From positions 2,356,001 through 2,420,000 of the forward strand of contig NZ_JAHZIL010000003.1 in assembly GCF_019443085.1 (NCBI RefSeq): 64,000 nucleotides of DNA, written 5' to 3'. A program made the position numbers and the translations under genes. The stretch is from Marinobacter sp. F4218. GTDB lineage: Bacteria > Pseudomonadota > Gammaproteobacteria > Pseudomonadales > Oleiphilaceae. Positions 62,601 to 64,000 of this stretch are shown one piece after another (the first letter of the stretch is position 1; each line of letters starts with the position of its first letter). The notes beneath the pieces were generated by a model. It made no database searches. It worked only from the letters and a program-made list of their open reading frames with translations, and was not told the origin of the DNA.

Positions 62601-62786
62601 GTCCGAAATGGCATGAGAAAAACGGACAACGATGCTGGCTGTGGGGCTGATGCCGGACTGGCCATCCGCCGGGTAGGAATAGACCACCGAACCCGGAATC
62701 GCCGGCTTGTTCACGGTTTGTTCTTCGCCGCCACAGGCTGCGAGCAGCATGGCTGGAATCAATGCCAGAGTCTTGTTGTATTTCAT
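59652..62786 (-). CDS. aupB: Lipoprotein with bacterial Ig-like (Big_5) domains, AupB-like
   Basis: A 1044-aa lipoprotein: signal peptide and lipobox LLAAC give Cys18, followed by GGEEQTV. Several beta-sandwich repeats of Big_5/SbsA type follow, recognisable as SYPADGQSGISPTASIVVRFSHAIS near residue 38 and the related segments PVILNFDEPLDGETSIAAFTLFEE near 525 and RPIVVKFSQSMDLASINPQSFVVEK near 665. It lies 14 bases after the aupA-like porin gene, matching the aupA-aupB operon of Marinobacter hydrocarbonoclasticus, in which AupB is an inner-membrane partner for alkane uptake. Base composition falls sharply in its C-terminal half (see findings). The function by family is inference. Confidence 0.65.
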   Translation of the reverse strand: MKYNKTLALIPAMLLAACGGEEQTVNKPAIPGSVVYSYPADGQSGISPTASIVVRFSHAISDEEADLQQKILVTDGSTPVAFTVTKVDGGRSLKLTPTSELTTGTDYSVTFTDPLLAEGAREVSTPNAQGPDGIQFSTRGGFTGIADLDSLSGEFGVAELIPSPNDQFKPMNFSTFRLTLTQPVHPEWRAMGGQITLENGEGETVPTTVLIDGRRITVDPCTVGAKELCGTKDDALTAGETYTLRIQGLPSQTGAGTLDFTQAFVPRETGPTVVLFQEVIDSGLLAGADESGAQKSVLNGQIINGITLNSVLQGVAGPSQQTGGLFAELAYAPSFSADEPLPLRVPKGSVLTSSSLDVRINGSVPVLDAGTGQPQSTGDINVTMLSDATGYLSPNPYTDDLSAPRHVKLFMDVAMNTEEAQPNASLSQDLLGVELSGIALVKDGVLTIDAIGVVEPELLGQEYTDSTIAFQIEAATDANSVLDAEQLWTPDTTSPQLVSWMPGPTDAIPATRQSMQRPGDPVILNFDEPLDGETSIAAFTLFEENSTVPFKTRVDGTTVTINPEGGLKHGVDYSLLINSELTDLAGNGATEQTLTFSLPAIRDGQEAAFPSPIALTTYPGFPCVTENLDIANGEHGNCIDDAPGDTVRDQIPVMTMPRDRPIVVKFSQSMDLASINPQSFVVEKIADTSAPGPVGSETILSGRLEKNNQHVRFYPDQPWEIGETYRYTMRSEVDGDCSSGSFICSEENRPLQTDLLVAPSDFGGPDLSIYFTGSTALDSVFTPLRNLPIRDTNSNYMVDCDSPQNEGCLEPFDHETDGNGGFLPSANSSKLTIVNGESSQGPARVGCSPDGADCPTEKFIYQTYGLDTEVIGPALDDSGNTIGVRVLLYPTLLATSSARVIVSANLLLGSDITSDTGTQILRMTYGEPTDDNPLGLVEGVIVEGANGGPVFKTEANLTLDAPELSGVDSHDVYSKPLTLKLEGPITFFDDGRMQIEQRNVVQEDIIVNATSFGFVDVKIPLRIPALGTYLNFISNPIKEIPAQQ

Positions 62787-62800
62787 GGCAGAACCTCTCC

Positions 62801-64000
62801 TCAGAACTTCAGGGTGATGGAGCCGCTGATTACATGAACATCGCCTTCGGCGGTTACGTCGGTTTCGTTACCGTCGTAATCCACCAGTGTGAAATCCCGC
62901 TCCTGGAGTTGCTGGTACTGATAACCAATGTCCAGGCGCACCGGGTAGACAAGCAGGCGGGTACGGTCGTAGGTGACACTCAAGCCAAGACCCAATACGA
63001 TCTTGTCGGTATCCAGATAGTTGATCTCGGGGTTGCGGGTGGACTTCAGCGGGGATTCCTCAAAGGCTACCCCGGCACGAACGGCAAAGTTCTTGTTGAG
63101 TTCGTACTCCGCGCCGATCCTGGGGATGACAATGTCATCAAATTTGATGCGATCCCCGGGGGCTGCGGACTGCTGGTCCTTGATGGTGTCGGCGGCGAAT
63201 TCATCCTCCAGTTCCGACCAGTTCTGCTGTTCAATCGAACCACCCACGCGCCAGTTTTTGCCCCGGTATTGAGTGCCGATTGCCAGGGTCTCGGGCTGGA
63301 ACGAATCGATGGTCGACACCGCGAGGCTCAGGCCAGGGTCCGGGATGGTCTGGGTAACGATGATGTTGGAATCGATGGCGGTGGAGGCGGCGGACTTGGT
63401 TCGGTAGGTCAGTGCGGTTTCCCAGCCATCAAGGAAACAATCGGAATTGGGACAGAAAGTGCGGCCAAGATCGATGTTGGTGCCCAGGATGCTCTTGAGC
63501 GAGGGCTCGGCGTTAACCGACAGCCTCTCGCGACTGGTTTCACCGCCGAGCGTCGAGACTGCATCAAGTTTGGCCGCCGCCTCAAGGGTGATTCTCACTG
63601 AGGCACCGGCTGAAATTCCGCGCCAAATGGGCGTGGCACCGCCGATATTAAGGAACAGGGGTTCCTTGCCGTACTGGAGAAACTGTCCGCTTTCCGTGGT
63701 TTGCGAGCTGAAAGCCAGCATTTCTTTGCCATATTTCTCGACGCCCGCAATGAAGCCCAGGTAGATCGGATGGTCGAAACGGGTCAACGAGCCGAGGTTG
63801 GTCTTCATGCCGATCAGTACGTGCTGGCTCGGGGAATTGGAGAGCACATCGCCGTCGGCGTTCGGATTGGCTGATCGCAGTTCCTGATCGGCATGAAGGA
63901 TGCCTGTGGTCAGCTCACCCCGTGTGTCCTGGGTGAGGTAGGCCGGGTTGTAGTAGGTCGCTGATACCTGGTCGTTGAACATGGAAAGCGATTGCGCAGT
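62801..64000 (-). CDS. aupA: FadL-family outer-membrane protein, AupA-like (5' truncated)
   Basis: The frame stays open through the right edge. Only the last 399 codons are visible and the signal peptide lies outside. The visible start TAQSLSMFNDQVSATYYNPAYLTQDTRGELTTG contains the FadL-type NPAYL element, and the C-terminal barrel ends ...VISGSITLKF with a terminal phenylalanine. A short CPNSDC segment near residue 180 could form a disulfide. It is 14 bases upstream of the large lipoprotein gene. That pair, with the same order, was described as aupA-aupB, which lets Marinobacter take up micelle-solubilised alkanes. The assignment rests on the gene pair and the barrel family, not on a residue-by-residue match. 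Confidence 0.65.
   Translation of the reverse strand, partial: TAQSLSMFNDQVSATYYNPAYLTQDTRGELTTGILHADQELRSANPNADGDVLSNSPSQHVLIGMKTNLGSLTRFDHPIYLGFIAGVEKYGKEMLAFSSQTTESGQFLQYGKEPLFLNIGGATPIWRGISAGASVRITLEAAAKLDAVSTLGGETSRERLSVNAEPSLKSILGTNIDLGRTFCPNSDCFLDGWETALTYRTKSAASTAIDSNIIVTQTIPDPGLSLAVSTIDSFQPETLAIGTQYRGKNWRVGGSIEQQNWSELEDEFAADTIKDQQSAAPGDRIKFDDIVIPRIGAEYELNKNFAVRAGVAFEESPLKSTRNPEINYLDTDKIVLGLGLSVTYDRTRLLVYPVRLDIGYQYQQLQERDFTLVDYDGNETDVTAEGDVHVISGSITLKF

Overview
The window is 64 kb of gene-dense, high-GC (about 60% by eye) chromosome from a marine gammaproteobacterium, most likely Marinobacter or a close relative. The case for this rests on the gene orders pyrE-crc, oxyR-recG, metX-metW, yggS/pilT-pilU and gmk-rpoZ-spoT-ridA-recG, and on a FadL-type porin/lipoprotein pair at the right edge that matches the aupA-aupB alkane-uptake operon described in Marinobacter hydrocarbonoclasticus. 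No rRNA, tRNA, insertion sequence, prophage or CRISPR array was seen. Both edges cut a gene: a patatin/Omp85 protein on the left and aupA on the right.

Layout. 1-5.3 kb: PlpD-like type Vd patatin, a GntR/FCD regulator, and an AraC regulator followed directly by cardiolipin synthase. 5.4-9.2 kb: a 30-codon small gene with its own terminator, a YbfF esterase, then an SMP-30-like protein, a hot-dog thioesterase and a quinone-oxidoreductase-like enzyme. 9.2-14.9 kb: a cation/proton antiporter, tcdA, an acyl-CoA dehydrogenase and a short-chain dehydrogenase. 15-17.6 kb: an ECF11-type rpoE-chrR stress operon divergent from an AraC regulator. 17.5-20.8 kb: polyamine genes speA and speE. 20.9-22.8 kb: the glnK-amtB nitrogen operon with a sigma-54 promoter. 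23-30.2 kb: ubiK, comM, trmB, then a leftward run metX-metW-DUF4426-rdgB-hemW-membrane protein. 30.3-34.7 kb: a dynamin-like GTPase and the yggS-proC-yggT operon. 34.9-38.5 kb: pilT, pilU and a FadL family porin. 38.5-45.3 kb: polA, a phasin-like protein, a DUF4124 protein and divergent pyrE/crc. 45.3-50.9 kb: rph, yicC, gmk, rpoZ, spoT, ridA. 51-56.4 kb: a YeeZ-like protein, oxyR, recG and a YbaK-HDOD protein. 56.7-64 kb: a DUF2489 protein, an orphan molybdoenzyme and aupB-aupA.

Most genes are housekeeping or metabolic. The lifestyle signal comes from hydrophobic-carbon use (two FadL-family porins, acyl-CoA dehydrogenase, thioesterase, phasin-like protein, Crc) together with twitching motility (pilT/pilU) and oxidative stress control (OxyR, RpoE-ChrR).

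The least explained parts are non-coding or very small: the 30-aa gene at 5.4 kb, a perfect tandem palindrome at 6.5 kb, long inverted repeats before the acyl-CoA dehydrogenase and metX, a promoter followed at once by a terminator in front of spoT, a possible small RNA at 56.4-56.6 kb, and a sharp base-composition step inside aupB. No wholly new multi-gene system was recognised.
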